Assembly: GCA_016178685.1 (NCBI GenBank) | Contig: JACOSU010000154.1 | Coordinates: 1-33,555 of the forward strand | Source: Candidatus Eiseniibacteriota bacterium | GTDB lineage: Bacteria; Eisenbacteria; RBG-16-71-46 | Direction: 5' to 3' | DNA length: 33,555 nt | Shown here: in pieces, positions 16,547-24,551 of the stretch | How the letters are laid out: each line of letters begins with the position of its first letter | Numbering within the stretch: the first letter of the stretch is position 1 | The notes under the pieces: generated by a model | What the model was told of the DNA's origin: nothing | Seen by the model: the letters and a program-made list of their open reading frames with translations, nothing else | The model's database searches: none | Position numbers and translations under genes: made by a program

Positions 16547-18385
16547 ATGAGGCAACTGCGCCTGGGGCTGGCCCAGATCAATCCCACCGTCGGCGACCTC
16601 GACGGCAATTTCGACCGCGTGGTGGCCTGGATCGAGAAGGCCCGTGCGCGGAGCGTCGACGTCCTGGCGTTCCCCGAAATGGTGATCACCGGCTATCCGC
16701 CGGAGGATCTGCTCCTCAAGCCCTCGTTCATCGAGCGCGCCATGGACCGCACGCGCGCACTGGGGCTCCACACGAAGGGCATGACGGTCGTGGTGGGCAC
16801 CGTGGACCGCGACTTCGACCTCTACAACGCCGCCGCGGTGCTCCACGACGGCGAGTGGGTCGGCACCTACCGAAAACGCTACCTGCCGAATTACGGGGTG
16901 TTCGACGAGAACCGCTATTTCATGCCCGGAAATCGCAATCCGGTGTTCGTGCGTGGCGGCACGGTGCTCGGCGTCAACATCTGCGAGGACATCTGGTACC
17001 CGGGGGGCCCGGTCGAGGAACAGGTGATCCGGGGCGGCGCCGAGATCATCATCAACCTGTCGGCCTCGCCGTATCACGCCGGCAAGGCACAGGCCAGGCG
17101 CCGAATGCTCTGCACGCGCGCGGCCGACAATCTCGCCGTGGTGTGTTACGTGAACCTGGTGGGCGGGCAGGACGAGATCGTGTACGACGGCGCGAGCCTG
17201 ATCGTGGACGAGCAGGGCCAGGTGGTGGCCGAGGGCGACATGTTCGCCGAGGACCTGATCCTCGCCGACCTCGATTTCGAAGCGGTGTTCAATGCCCGGC
17301 TCCACGATCCGCGCCTGCGCAAGGGTCGGGCGCTCGATCCGGGCGAAACTTCACCGCGCGTGGACCTGCCGATGTCGGGCACGATCGCCTCCCCGGCCGC
17401 CGCCGCCGCGGGGACCGCCTCTTCGCTCGCCACCCCCGCGGCCGCGGGTGCCACCCCCGCACCCTCCGGAGGCGGCGCCGCGCTCGCGGTCGAGATCCGG
17501 CCCGCGCTCGAGCGGCGGCCGGTCGCGATCAAGCGCGAGCTGGTGCCCGAGATCTACGACGCCCTGGTGCTCGGCACGCGCGATTACGTGCGCAAGAATC
17601 GTTTCGCCACGGTCGTGCTGGGGCTCTCGGGCGGCGTGGATTCCGCGCTGTGCGCGTGCGTGGCGGCCGATGCGCTCGGGCACCAGAATGTGGTCGGCGT
17701 CGCGATGCCGTCGCGGTTCACCTCGGGCGCATCACGTGAGGATGCCGAGGCGCTGGCCCGCGCGCTGCAGATCCGCTTTTACTCGATCCCGATCCACGAC
17801 GTGTTCGATGCCTACCGCGGCACGCTCGAGCCCGCATTCAGCGGCGCTGTGCAGGACATCACCGAAGAGAATCTGCAGGCGCGCATCCGCGGCAATTACC
17901 TGATGGCGCTCTCCAACAAGTTCGGCTGGCTGGTGCTCACGACCGGCAACAAGAGCGAGGTTTCAGTGGGCTACAGCACGCTCTACGGAGACACCGCGGG
18001 CGGGTTCGCGGTCCTGAAGGACGTGTACAAGACCATGGTTTACCAGCTCGCGCAGTACCGGCGCACGCTGGGTGGCGCGGCGGCGATTCCCGAACGTACG
18101 CTCACGCGCCCGCCCAGCGCCGAGTTGCGTCCCGATCAGACCGATCAGGATTCGCTGCCGCCCTACGACGTGCTCGATCCGATCCTGAGGCTCCACGTCG
18201 AAGAGGACCGCTCGGTCGCGGAGATCGCCGAACTGGGCTACGAGATCGAGCTGGTGCGCAAGATCGTGGCCATGGTGGATCGCGCCGAATACAAGCGGCG
18301 CCAGAGCCCGCCCGGAATCAAGATCACCCCGCGCGCTTTCGGCAAGGACCGGCGCCTCCCCATCACGAATCGCTGGGTGGGTTAG
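16547..18385 (+). CDS. nadE: Glutamine-dependent NAD+ synthetase
   Basis: This 612-residue cytosolic enzyme makes NAD+ from nicotinic acid adenine dinucleotide and ATP, taking ammonia from glutamine. The N-terminal nitrilase-type glutaminase (about 1-270) has the catalytic Glu44 (FPEMVI), a Lys in YRKRYLPNYGVFDE (about 110) and Cys146 (NICEDIW). The C-terminal synthetase (about 330-612) has the ATP pyrophosphatase loop SGGVDS at 361-366, followed by the conserved TTGNKSEVSVGYST. Between them lies an unusually Ala/Pro/Thr-rich linker, about 280-325, which looks disordered. ATG 16547 is the start used by the family; the frame is open 24 codons further, with no homology. A strong promoter ends 9 nt before it. 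Confidence 0.95.
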   Translation: MRQLRLGLAQINPTVGDLDGNFDRVVAWIEKARARSVDVLAFPEMVITGYPPEDLLLKPSFIERAMDRTRALGLHTKGMTVVVGTVDRDFDLYNAAAVLHDGEWVGTYRKRYLPNYGVFDENRYFMPGNRNPVFVRGGTVLGVNICEDIWYPGGPVEEQVIRGGAEIIINLSASPYHAGKAQARRRMLCTRAADNLAVVCYVNLVGGQDEIVYDGASLIVDEQGQVVAEGDMFAEDLILADLDFEAVFNARLHDPRLRKGRALDPGETSPRVDLPMSGTIASPAAAAAGTASSLATPAAAGATPAPSGGGAALAVEIRPALERRPVAIKRELVPEIYDALVLGTRDYVRKNRFATVVLGLSGGVDSALCACVAADALGHQNVVGVAMPSRFTSGASREDAEALARALQIRFYSIPIHDVFDAYRGTLEPAFSGAVQDITEENLQARIRGNYLMALSNKFGWLVLTTGNKSEVSVGYSTLYGDTAGGFAVLKDVYKTMVYQLAQYRRTLGGAAAIPERTLTRPPSAELRPDQTDQDSLPPYDVLDPILRLHVEEDRSVAEIAELGYEIELVRKIVAMVDRAEYKRRQSPPGIKITPRAFGKDRRLPITNRWVG

Positions 18386-18425
18386 CGCCGTTCGCGCCGC
18401 GGTGCCGCCGCGCCCTTCGCGCCGC

Positions 18426-18977
18426 TTATTTTCCGGCGTCGATCACGAGCAGGATGGCGCCGTGGTCCACCTTGATCAGGTACGTGCCGGCGGTTCCGAA
18501 CACATAGATCGTGAAGACGCCGTCGCCCTTCACCTCGTCGATCAGCATCTTCTTGCCGTCCGACGTGAACAGCTTGGACGATTCGTCCCAGTTGATATTG
18601 TGGGACGCCACGGCCGCGCCGATGCTGGCGGGCCCCCACAATTTCGTGGCGCCGGCCATGACCTGCGCGACGGTCGTGAAGGCAGTCGGATCCTTCGTGA
18701 TCCAGACCTCCACCGCGCCCGCGGACCCGGCCAGGTTCGTGAATTTTCCGACCACCGCGACGTCGCTCAACCCCTTCAGCTTGTCCTTGTTGTCCTTGTA
18801 CTCGCTCACCGTATTCAGGTCGACCAGCTCGCGATGAAGAATGTTCGAGGACGAATCGATGGTGAACGGGTCCGGGAGGTCGTAATGGGCGAAGATCTGA
18901 CCCGAAAGAATGATGCAGCCGGTTGCCGTCAGCGCGGCGAGCGCGAGGCTCGGCAGGATCCAGCGGAGTCGGTTCAT
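18426..18977 (-). CDS. Lipoprotein of unknown function
   Basis: This protein has 183 residues from ATG 18977, with an AAGGGGG ribosome site. The lipobox TATGC places the lipidated Cys near residue 21. The following 160 residues contain LPDPFTIDSSSNILHRELVDLN, GKFTNLAGSAGAVEVWITKDP, and a C-terminal beta-rich end (GVFTIYVFGTAGTYLIKV). This resembles a single beta-sandwich domain, but I do not recognise the family. It begins 14 bp after the stop of the beta-barrel gene on the same strand, so the two are almost certainly co-transcribed and may act together at the outer membrane. Confidence 0.78.
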   Translation of the reverse strand: MNRLRWILPSLALAALTATGCIILSGQIFAHYDLPDPFTIDSSSNILHRELVDLNTVSEYKDNKDKLKGLSDVAVVGKFTNLAGSAGAVEVWITKDPTAFTTVAQVMAGATKLWGPASIGAAVASHNINWDESSKLFTSDGKKMLIDEVKGDGVFTIYVFGTAGTYLIKVDHGAILLVIDAGK

Positions 18978-18991
18978 GGCGCGAGCCCCCT

Positions 18992-19546
18992 TCACGGAAT
19001 GACCGAGTGATAGAAGTTGTACGAGACGCCGAGTGTGATCTCGCCCCACTTGCGCGAAGTCTCGCTGCTCGCCGGCGACGTGACGATGTTGGCCCCGCCG
19101 CGCGCGTGCGCCGAGAGTCCGACCACGGGAAGCTTGAATCCGAATCCCAGACCGAAGTCATAGCCGGTCTGGGATTCGTCGAGGCCGTCGCGCTTCAGGT
19201 GGTTCGATGCCAGTCCCACGAACGGATAGAACTGGACTCCGGTGCCGAACATGAACAGAACGTGGACGCCGAATGCGGTGTTGTCGATGCCGGCGCGGGT
19301 GTACGTGACGCCGGCCACGGTCTCGTTCTTGTCCCCGCCCTGCGTGCTCCCGTAGTACGGCTCGATCGACACGATCGGCGTCAGATTGATCGGCACGCGC
19401 AGGCCGTACATCGGACCGCGGTCGTTGTCCTCCTGAACGATCGGAATGCTCGTGCCTCCGAACACGCCGACCCCGACGGTCGCCGCGCTCGAGATGGCAG
19501 GAGAAACGGCGAGCGCGGCGAGCGCGATCCAGATCCATCGTTTCAT
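18992..19546 (-). CDS. Small outer-membrane beta-barrel protein
   Basis: This 184-residue protein has a clear signal peptide (MKRWIWIALAALAVSPAISSA). It is then a run of amphipathic beta-strands with glycine and aromatic residues, for example YGLRVPINLTPIVSIEPYYG and QFYPFVGLASNHLK. It ends in ITLGVSYNFYHSVIP, though the usual terminal Phe is not the last residue. About eight strands fit an OmpA/OmpX-sized barrel. Its function is unknown; related proteins serve in adhesion, stability or as small porins. ATG 19546 has AGGAGGG close upstream. A perfect 9-bp hairpin (19567-19587) lies in the leader. The lipoprotein gene follows after 14 bp. Confidence 0.8.
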   Translation of the reverse strand: MKRWIWIALAALAVSPAISSAATVGVGVFGGTSIPIVQEDNDRGPMYGLRVPINLTPIVSIEPYYGSTQGGDKNETVAGVTYTRAGIDNTAFGVHVLFMFGTGVQFYPFVGLASNHLKRDGLDESQTGYDFGLGFGFKLPVVGLSAHARGGANIVTSPASSETSRKWGEITLGVSYNFYHSVIP

Positions 19547-19566
19547 GCGGGGCCCTCCTGATCACG

Positions 19567-19587
19567 GCTCCGGCCCAAGGCCGGAGC
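19567..19587 (-). promoter_or_regulatory. Leader hairpin upstream of the beta-barrel gene
   Basis: GCTCCGGCC and GGCCGGAGC form a perfect 9-bp stem with a 3-nt loop (CAA on the plus strand), about 15 nt before the ribosome site. No T-run follows, so a stabilising or regulatory leader structure is more likely than a terminator of the upstream gene. Confidence 0.5.
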
Positions 19588-19686
19588 ACTCTCAAGTTCT
19601 CGTCCGGAGTGGAAGCGAGAGGCGCTCACACCTTGGCAGTCGCCCCGCAGCCGGTCAAGCCGGATCGCACGGGACGGGGCCGCGCG

Positions 19687-20373
19687 CTACTGGATGACGC
19701 GCACCGCGAGCACGCTCGCGGAACAGTAGCGCGTGAGCCAGCCCGCCAGGTGTTCGAGCGCGGCCGAAAGCGAGTGGCCGGCGCGGTCCACCGGGCAGAA
19801 TACCACAACCATCAGGTGGCGCGTGTCGTCACCGACCGCGGTGCGGGCGGAATCCGATGTCGGAGCGCCGAACGGGCCATCGTCGTCCGCCAGCAGCAGC
19901 CGGCCCGCCAGGTGCACACGCTGCTTGCGGATTCCGTCGTAGCCCTCGCCGTCGCGCCCCACGCGAACGCGCACCGGGCCGCGCACTTTTCCCCGGTCGT
20001 AGAGACCGAGCGGCAACTGATGCTCGAGCGAGCTCAGGTTGCACACGTCCACCGCCGGATGCAAGGTGGGCAGGCCCTTGCCCTGCAGGACGCGGCGCAA
20101 CAGCGCCTCGCTGCTGGGACGGGTCTTGGTGGGATCGATCCCCAGCCGGTGGAACAGCGAGCGGGCCTCGGCGACCCCCGGGATGTCGGCGGGCTGGCGG
20201 CCGGCGTAACTGCCGATCAGGCGCTGCACGATCCGGTCGCGCTCGTCCACGAAAGCGCGGGCCAGCGGCCGGAGTCCCACGCCGTCGGCTTCGAGCACGC
20301 CGAGCGAGAGAGTTCCCAGCAGCGTTTCGTCCACCGAGAGCGGGAGGCCTTGCGGCCGAGCCTCGAGCGTCAT
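19687..20373 (-). CDS. B3/B4 (tRNA-binding-like) domain protein
   Basis: This 228-residue protein corresponds to the B3/B4 domain of the phenylalanyl-tRNA synthetase beta chain occurring alone. Stretches typical of the family are SLFHRLGIDPTKTRPSSEALLRRVLQGK and the following LPTLHPAVDVCNLSSLEHQLPLGLYD. Stand-alone B3/B4 proteins are widespread and are suspected to bind or edit tRNA or amino acids, but their role is not established. The C-terminal 60 residues include DTRHLMVVVFCPVDRAG and are less typical. ATG 20373 is taken as the start. A hairpin lies in the leader at 20419-20437. Confidence 0.82.
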   Translation of the reverse strand: MTLEARPQGLPLSVDETLLGTLSLGVLEADGVGLRPLARAFVDERDRIVQRLIGSYAGRQPADIPGVAEARSLFHRLGIDPTKTRPSSEALLRRVLQGKGLPTLHPAVDVCNLSSLEHQLPLGLYDRGKVRGPVRVRVGRDGEGYDGIRKQRVHLAGRLLLADDDGPFGAPTSDSARTAVGDDTRHLMVVVFCPVDRAGHSLSAALEHLAGWLTRYCSASVLAVRVIQ

Positions 20374-20701
20374 GACGACCTCTGGGCCCTGGGTTCCCGG
20401 GCCGCATGGGAAACGGGCCCTCGCGGACGCCGCGAGGCGGAGGGATAATTAAGTGGGCGGCGGGAATTCCCTTTCCGACCCAACAACATGTCCGGCGGCG
20501 CAGAGCGCCGTCGTCTCGTTGCGGCCAAACCTCAATGTCTTCGCCGCCCACCGGAGCGTTGCCGCGCTACGGCAGGTCACGGCGCGTTCATCCACGCGCG
20601 GTTCCCCGGCGCGACGTCGGGCCGGGGTCAATCGGTCAAGCGACCCGCGCAACATAGCGGGAACGGAACGCGGTGCAACTGTTTTTCGCATGCCGGCGTG
20701 C
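20374..20701. other. Gene-free stretch between B3/B4 protein and Gre fusion
   Basis: No gene is seen. A perfect 8-bp hairpin (CCTCGCGG-ACG-CCGCGAGG) lies at 20419-20437 in the probable leader of the B3/B4 gene. An AT-rich patch (GGATAATTAAG, about 20440-20452) may include its -10 region. The palindrome GGGAATTCCC is at 20462-20471. Confidence 0.5.
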
Positions 20702-20724
20702 AAAAAAATCGTGCCGGGCCCGGC
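20702..20724 (-). terminator. Terminator after the Gre fusion gene
   Basis: On the minus strand the palindrome GCCGGGCCCGGC (20713-20724) is followed by ACGA and seven T residues (complement of 20702-20708). The stem is short, but the T-run is the longest in this region and lies 16 nt after the stop codon. Confidence 0.55.
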
Positions 20725-20739
20725 GGCGCGAAATCCAGA

Positions 20740-23448
20740 TCAGCCGGAGCCGGCTTCGGAATCCTGTACGGCGGGCAGCCTGCGTTCGATCGCGCCGATC
20801 CGCCAGCGCACGCGCGATTCTCCCTCGGCCAGCTCGACTTCGTCACCCAGCGCCCGGTTCATGAGCACGCGCCCGACCACGGACTGGAACGAAACCACTT
20901 CGGGACCATGGTGCTGCTCGCCCTCTCCGAGAATCCACATCACGCGCGGGCCGCCCGGGCCTTCCAGCGTCACGCGCGCGCCCAGCCCCACCACTCCGTC
21001 GCGAAATTCCGCGTCGTCCACGAACCGCGCGCGGGCGAGCTTGAACTGGAGCGTGGCCACGCGCTTGCTCATGTTCGCCTGCTTGAGCTTCGCGGAGTGA
21101 TACTCGGCGTTCTCGCGCAGGTCGCCGAGCTCGCGCGCCCGCTGGATCGTGGCCGGGATCGTGGTGCGCAGCTCGCGCCCCATTTCCTCGAGTTCCCTCT
21201 GGAGGATCACCCAGGTCGCGCGCGTCATTACGCTGAGCTCGACGTTTTCGGATGGCTGCCCCACGTTCGAGAACAGTTTCTCGGATCGCTTCTGGCGCTG
21301 CTCGCGCACCAGCGCCGCCTCCCCGGGCAATCCCAGCCGTTGCACCGCCTCGATCGCAGGGAACAGGAAGCGGTCGCTCGAGCGCCACTGACGCAGCAGC
21401 ACGCGCACCTTGAGGGCGATTTCGTCCCCCGGCACGCTGCCTGCGAGCCACGAATCGAACGCGCCGCCCTCACCGATCGCGCGCAGGACCTTCTCGGCCA
21501 CCGACGGCTTCGGTCGATCCTCGATCAGCATCAGCGCAGCGACCAGCACGTTCCATCCGTCCGCGCCGGCCGGACTCGTGAGCGCCTCCTCGATCAGGCG
21601 CAGCGCCGCCGACGGATAGCGCCCGGCGTGCTGAATCAGCGTGCGGCGCAGGTCGGCGCGCCCCGCGTCGTCGAGCTGCGCGTGGTACAGCAGCGCCTCC
21701 TCGCGCACCGCGGAGAACCGTGAGTCGAGCGCCGACAGGATCGCGTCGGACTCGACGCCCGCGGAATGCGAGCCCTCGAGCACCGCGAGTTGCTCGTCTT
21801 CGGCGGGCAGGTCGGTGATCGCGAGGCCCTGCTCCCACAGGATCTTCAGCACGTTGGTCCATTCCTCCCGGCGGTCCGGGAACCAGCGCGCGAAGTACAT
21901 TCCGGCGCGGGCGCGGTCGGCACGGTCGGCGGTTTCATCGAGCACCGCGCGCGCCACGAATTTTCCGAAGCGCTGCGCGAGGGCCGGCTCCGCGTCGGGA
22001 TGCTGCGACAGGAACTTCCGCAGCGTCGTGAGGTTGCTCGCGATCGTCTTGCGCGGCCCGAGATTCGGAAGCGGCGCCCGGTCCTTGGCCAGCACCGGGC
22101 CTTCGGGCGCGAGCCGGTAATGCTGCTCGAACGCGCGCGCATGATCGATGCGCGGATCCTTTTCGGCGGCGGCGCGCGCCTTGCGCCAGAACGTGGTCCA
22201 CTCGGCGGGCGCAACCAGCTGGGTGCCGACCATGAACACCTTGAGCTTCTGCGCGTCGGCCGCGCCGCCGATGGCCCGCAGCGACCGCACCAGCAGTTCA
22301 CCCGGATCGTCGGCGCGCATTCGCTTGAGCCCGGCCGGATCCGTGAACCGCAACAGGCGGGCGTCGTCTTCCGCGAGCGGCGAGAGCGTGCGCCGCGCCG
22401 CGGCATAGGGCATCCGATGGCCTCTGGAGCTCGCGAAGTCGAGCATCACGACCTCGGCGTCGTTCGAGAGCACGCGGCCGGGTCCGAACGAATCGTGGTA
22501 GACGGCCCGGCCTGGTGCCAGCGCCGCGATTTGATCGTAGCGCTCGAGCGCGCTCGAAATCGGCTGTTCCGGATCGGTCAGCCCCGACTCCGCGATCACA
22601 CGCTCCACGTCCGGGAGCGAATCGGCTTCGTTCTGGCGCAGGGCGCGCACCACCGGATCGCGAAACGGTTCGGCGGCAGCCGGGCCCTGGCGCTCGAGCG
22701 CGCGCAGCGCGACGGTGCGCAGCGCCGCCGCGCATTCACCCGCCCGCCCCGCCGTCTCGAGCGCACCCAGCGACGCGTCGATCAACAGCTTCGCTTCGCC
22801 GAGCGCGTCCTTCTGCGCCAGCACCGGCAGCGTGTTCAGCAGGCGCACCAGCCCGTCGTGCGCGTCATGCTCGACGAATTCGAGCGCCGCCTCCTCGAGC
22901 CCCGCGTAGCGTCCGTCGGCGGCAAAACGCGGCATCAGTTCGGTCAGCAACTCGCGACGGTGATCGCCCTGTCCGACCGCTCCGAGCCGTTCCGCGAGCA
23001 GCAGGCCGATCTCGAGATCGTCGGGCATGATGCCCCACGCGCGCTCGAGCGCCTCGATCCGCGCCGGATCTCGCGCCAGCCCCTCGTGCGCCCGCACCAG
23101 CAGCCGCGCCGCCGCGTGCGTCTCCTCGAGCGCGAGCGCGCGCTCGGCCACGGTGGCGAGCGGCTCCCACTCGGAGGCCGAGACGAGGCGCTCGCCGAGC
23201 GCGAGCAGCGTCTGGTGCGCACGTTCGACTTCGCCGCCCAGCGCGCACACCGCGGCCAGCAGGTAGTCCACGCCGGGCGTCGCGCCGCCCTGACGCAACC
23301 GCGCGGCACATTCATCGCGCACGGTCTTGATCAGGTTTTCGGACTGGGCGTCGTGCGCGAGCGACTCGAGGCGTGCGCGTGACTTGGGCGACAGATCGGC
23401 GCCCACCTCACCGCGCAGCACTCCGGACAGCTGATCGCGAACGGGCAT
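20740..23448 (-). CDS. Large GreA-type transcription factor fused to a long N-terminal region
   Basis: This 902-residue protein ends in a GreA-like factor. A coiled coil lies at about 733-810 with the tip GDLRENAEYHSAK (774-786) that carries the acidic residues needed for RNA cleavage in paused RNA polymerase. An FKBP-like C-terminal domain follows (about 812-895). Residues 1-300 are helical repeats, probably TPR-like. Residues about 310-357 (AVYHDSFGPGRVLS, then VVMLDFASSRGHRMPY, ending RRTLSPL) match the pattern of the RNA-polymerase-binding Tudor domain at the end of UvrD/PcrA helicases. Residues 360-730 are helical with no family I recognise. ATG 23448 was preferred over 23484 because the codons between (AGA, CTT, CAA, CGA) are unlike the gene. 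No Shine-Dalgarno sequence is seen. Long Gre fusions are known in other phyla, but their N-terminal roles are unclear. Confidence 0.85.
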   Translation of the reverse strand: MPVRDQLSGVLRGEVGADLSPKSRARLESLAHDAQSENLIKTVRDECAARLRQGGATPGVDYLLAAVCALGGEVERAHQTLLALGERLVSASEWEPLATVAERALALEETHAAARLLVRAHEGLARDPARIEALERAWGIMPDDLEIGLLLAERLGAVGQGDHRRELLTELMPRFAADGRYAGLEEAALEFVEHDAHDGLVRLLNTLPVLAQKDALGEAKLLIDASLGALETAGRAGECAAALRTVALRALERQGPAAAEPFRDPVVRALRQNEADSLPDVERVIAESGLTDPEQPISSALERYDQIAALAPGRAVYHDSFGPGRVLSNDAEVVMLDFASSRGHRMPYAAARRTLSPLAEDDARLLRFTDPAGLKRMRADDPGELLVRSLRAIGGAADAQKLKVFMVGTQLVAPAEWTTFWRKARAAAEKDPRIDHARAFEQHYRLAPEGPVLAKDRAPLPNLGPRKTIASNLTTLRKFLSQHPDAEPALAQRFGKFVARAVLDETADRADRARAGMYFARWFPDRREEWTNVLKILWEQGLAITDLPAEDEQLAVLEGSHSAGVESDAILSALDSRFSAVREEALLYHAQLDDAGRADLRRTLIQHAGRYPSAALRLIEEALTSPAGADGWNVLVAALMLIEDRPKPSVAEKVLRAIGEGGAFDSWLAGSVPGDEIALKVRVLLRQWRSSDRFLFPAIEAVQRLGLPGEAALVREQRQKRSEKLFSNVGQPSENVELSVMTRATWVILQRELEEMGRELRTTIPATIQRARELGDLRENAEYHSAKLKQANMSKRVATLQFKLARARFVDDAEFRDGVVGLGARVTLEGPGGPRVMWILGEGEQHHGPEVVSFQSVVGRVLMNRALGDEVELAEGESRVRWRIGAIERRLPAVQDSEAGSG

Positions 23449-23557
23449 GGACTCGGGTCGGCGTTGAAGGACGGTCGCTCTCATCGAAGGGGGGACATGA
23501 TGGCCCACCAGGGGGCGCGCTGGCAAGCCGGCTGGCTCAGGAGCGGGCGTCCGGCGC

Positions 23558-23586
23558 TTGTGCGGCGCCCGGGCGCGGCCTAGACT
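23558..23586 (+). promoter_or_regulatory. Promoter of the adenosyltransferase gene, leaderless
   Basis: TTGTGC (23558-23563), exactly 17 bp, then TAGACT (23581-23586). Seven nt later comes GTG 23594, the start codon, so the mRNA should begin at or within a base or two of the start codon. Confidence 0.65.
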
Positions 23587-23593
23587 CGCGCGC

Positions 23594-24142
23594 GTGAAGA
23601 TCTACACGCGCACTGGCGACGACGGCTCGACCGGGCTGCTCGGACCGCGGCGGGTCTCGAAGGCCGACCTTCGGGTCGAAGCGTACGGCAGCGTGGACGA
23701 GCTCAACGCCGCGCTCGGTGCGGCGCGGACGCTCGATCGCGAGAAGTGGCTCGAACCCGGGCTGGGGGTCCTGCAGGCCCAGCTTTTCCAGCTGGGCGCC
23801 GAGCTCGCGACCACCGACGAAGCGGTGGTCGGCAAACTTTCCCGCATCACCGATCCGGACGTGGCGGAGATCGAACGGTGGATCGACCGCTGCGAATCCG
23901 ATCTGCCGACACTTTCGAGCTTCATTCTCCCGGGCGGCGCGCCGCTCGGGTCCAGCCTTCATCTGGCGCGCACCGTGTGCCGCCGCGCGGAACGCCGTGT
24001 CGTGGCGCTCGCCGCCGACCAGCCGGTCGAGCCGCGGCTCACGCGCTATCTCAACCGCCTTGCCGACCTCCTGTTCGTGCTCGCGCGCTGGACGAATCGG
24101 CGCTCGGGAGCGGCCGAGACCGAATGGCCCGGCACGAGATGA
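23594..24142 (+). CDS. pduO: Cob(I)alamin adenosyltransferase, PduO type
   Basis: This 182-residue enzyme adds the adenosyl group of ATP to cob(I)alamin to make coenzyme B12. The ATP-binding N-terminus reads VKIYTRTGDDGSTGL. GSVDELNAALG, FILPGGAPLGSSLHLARTVCRRAER and NRLADLLFVLAR follow, all standard for this family. GTG 23594 is the family start (VKIYTRTGD); the longer open frame upstream adds unrelated residues. No ribosome site is present, but a promoter sits 7 nt before the start, pointing to leaderless translation. It shares no operon with other B12 genes here. Together with the riboswitch-like element at 16201 it suggests the organism uses cobalamin. Confidence 0.93.
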   Translation: MKIYTRTGDDGSTGLLGPRRVSKADLRVEAYGSVDELNAALGAARTLDREKWLEPGLGVLQAQLFQLGAELATTDEAVVGKLSRITDPDVAEIERWIDRCESDLPTLSSFILPGGAPLGSSLHLARTVCRRAERRVVALAADQPVEPRLTRYLNRLADLLFVLARWTNRRSGAAETEWPGTR

Positions 24143-24198
24143 GGCGGTCTGGAAGGCCCGGCAGATGATGCCCATTTGACGGAGGACGCAACCCAGAC

Positions 24199-24227
24199 TG
24201 GACAACGCCGCACCGCGCCGCCATAAT
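24199..24227 (+). promoter_or_regulatory. rho promoter
   Basis: TGGACA (24199-24204), exactly 17 bp, then CATAAT (24222-24227). The predicted start, near 24234, gives rho a leader of about 318 nt. That leader fills most of the 409-bp gap between the genes and may carry the short ORF at 24260. Confidence 0.6.
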
Positions 24228-24259
24228 GCCGCCCGCACACCATTCCCGAAGAGGACTCG

Positions 24260-24394
24260 ATGCCCCGGTGGAGTCGCGCCGCGTGGGCCCCTCTTCTTCC
24301 GGCCGGGCCGCAGACGCCGTGCGGCCGCCGATGTGGTGAGCGCTTCGGCCTGCCCCGCTGCGGGCGCATTCGATTGCGCCCAAAGCCGACGTGA
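24260..24394 (+). CDS. Possible leader peptide in the rho leader
   Basis: This is a 44-codon frame from ATG 24260 (with AGAGGA just upstream) to TGA 24394, within the transcribed leader. The product would be basic with three Cys and many Arg/Pro (TPCGRRCGERFGLPRCGRIR). Leader peptides and attenuation are known for rho in enterics, but nothing here matches them. It could equally be chance in GC-rich DNA. Confidence 0.25.
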   Translation: MPRWSRAAWAPLLPAGPQTPCGRRCGERFGLPRCGRIRLRPKPT

Positions 24395-24551
24395 GGCGCA
24401 GCGCAGGCAGACCTGGTTGGACGCGTGGATCGGGCGACATCCCGATCCCTGGTCCTCGTTCGAACGCCCGTGTTTCCTTGCGATTCAGCGATTGTCGCGG
24501 GCGCACTCCCATGAACCCCGGCGACACCATGGGCCGCCGGAAGGAATCCAG

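Noticed and set aside
16359..16550. 63-codon frame whose stop overlaps the nadE start (ATGA)
   Set aside because: Its start lies too close to GGAGG, the product is an Arg-rich run without pattern, and an intrinsic terminator lies inside it. The overlap is probably chance, though coupling cannot be fully excluded.
19634..19649. Sigma-54-like TGGCAGTCGCCCCGCA on the plus strand
   Set aside because: It points into the 3' end of the B3/B4 gene with no gene to drive, showing such matches occur by chance here.
21766..23382. 538-codon open frame on the plus strand
   Set aside because: Antisense to the Gre fusion; composition typical of shadow frames in GC-rich DNA.
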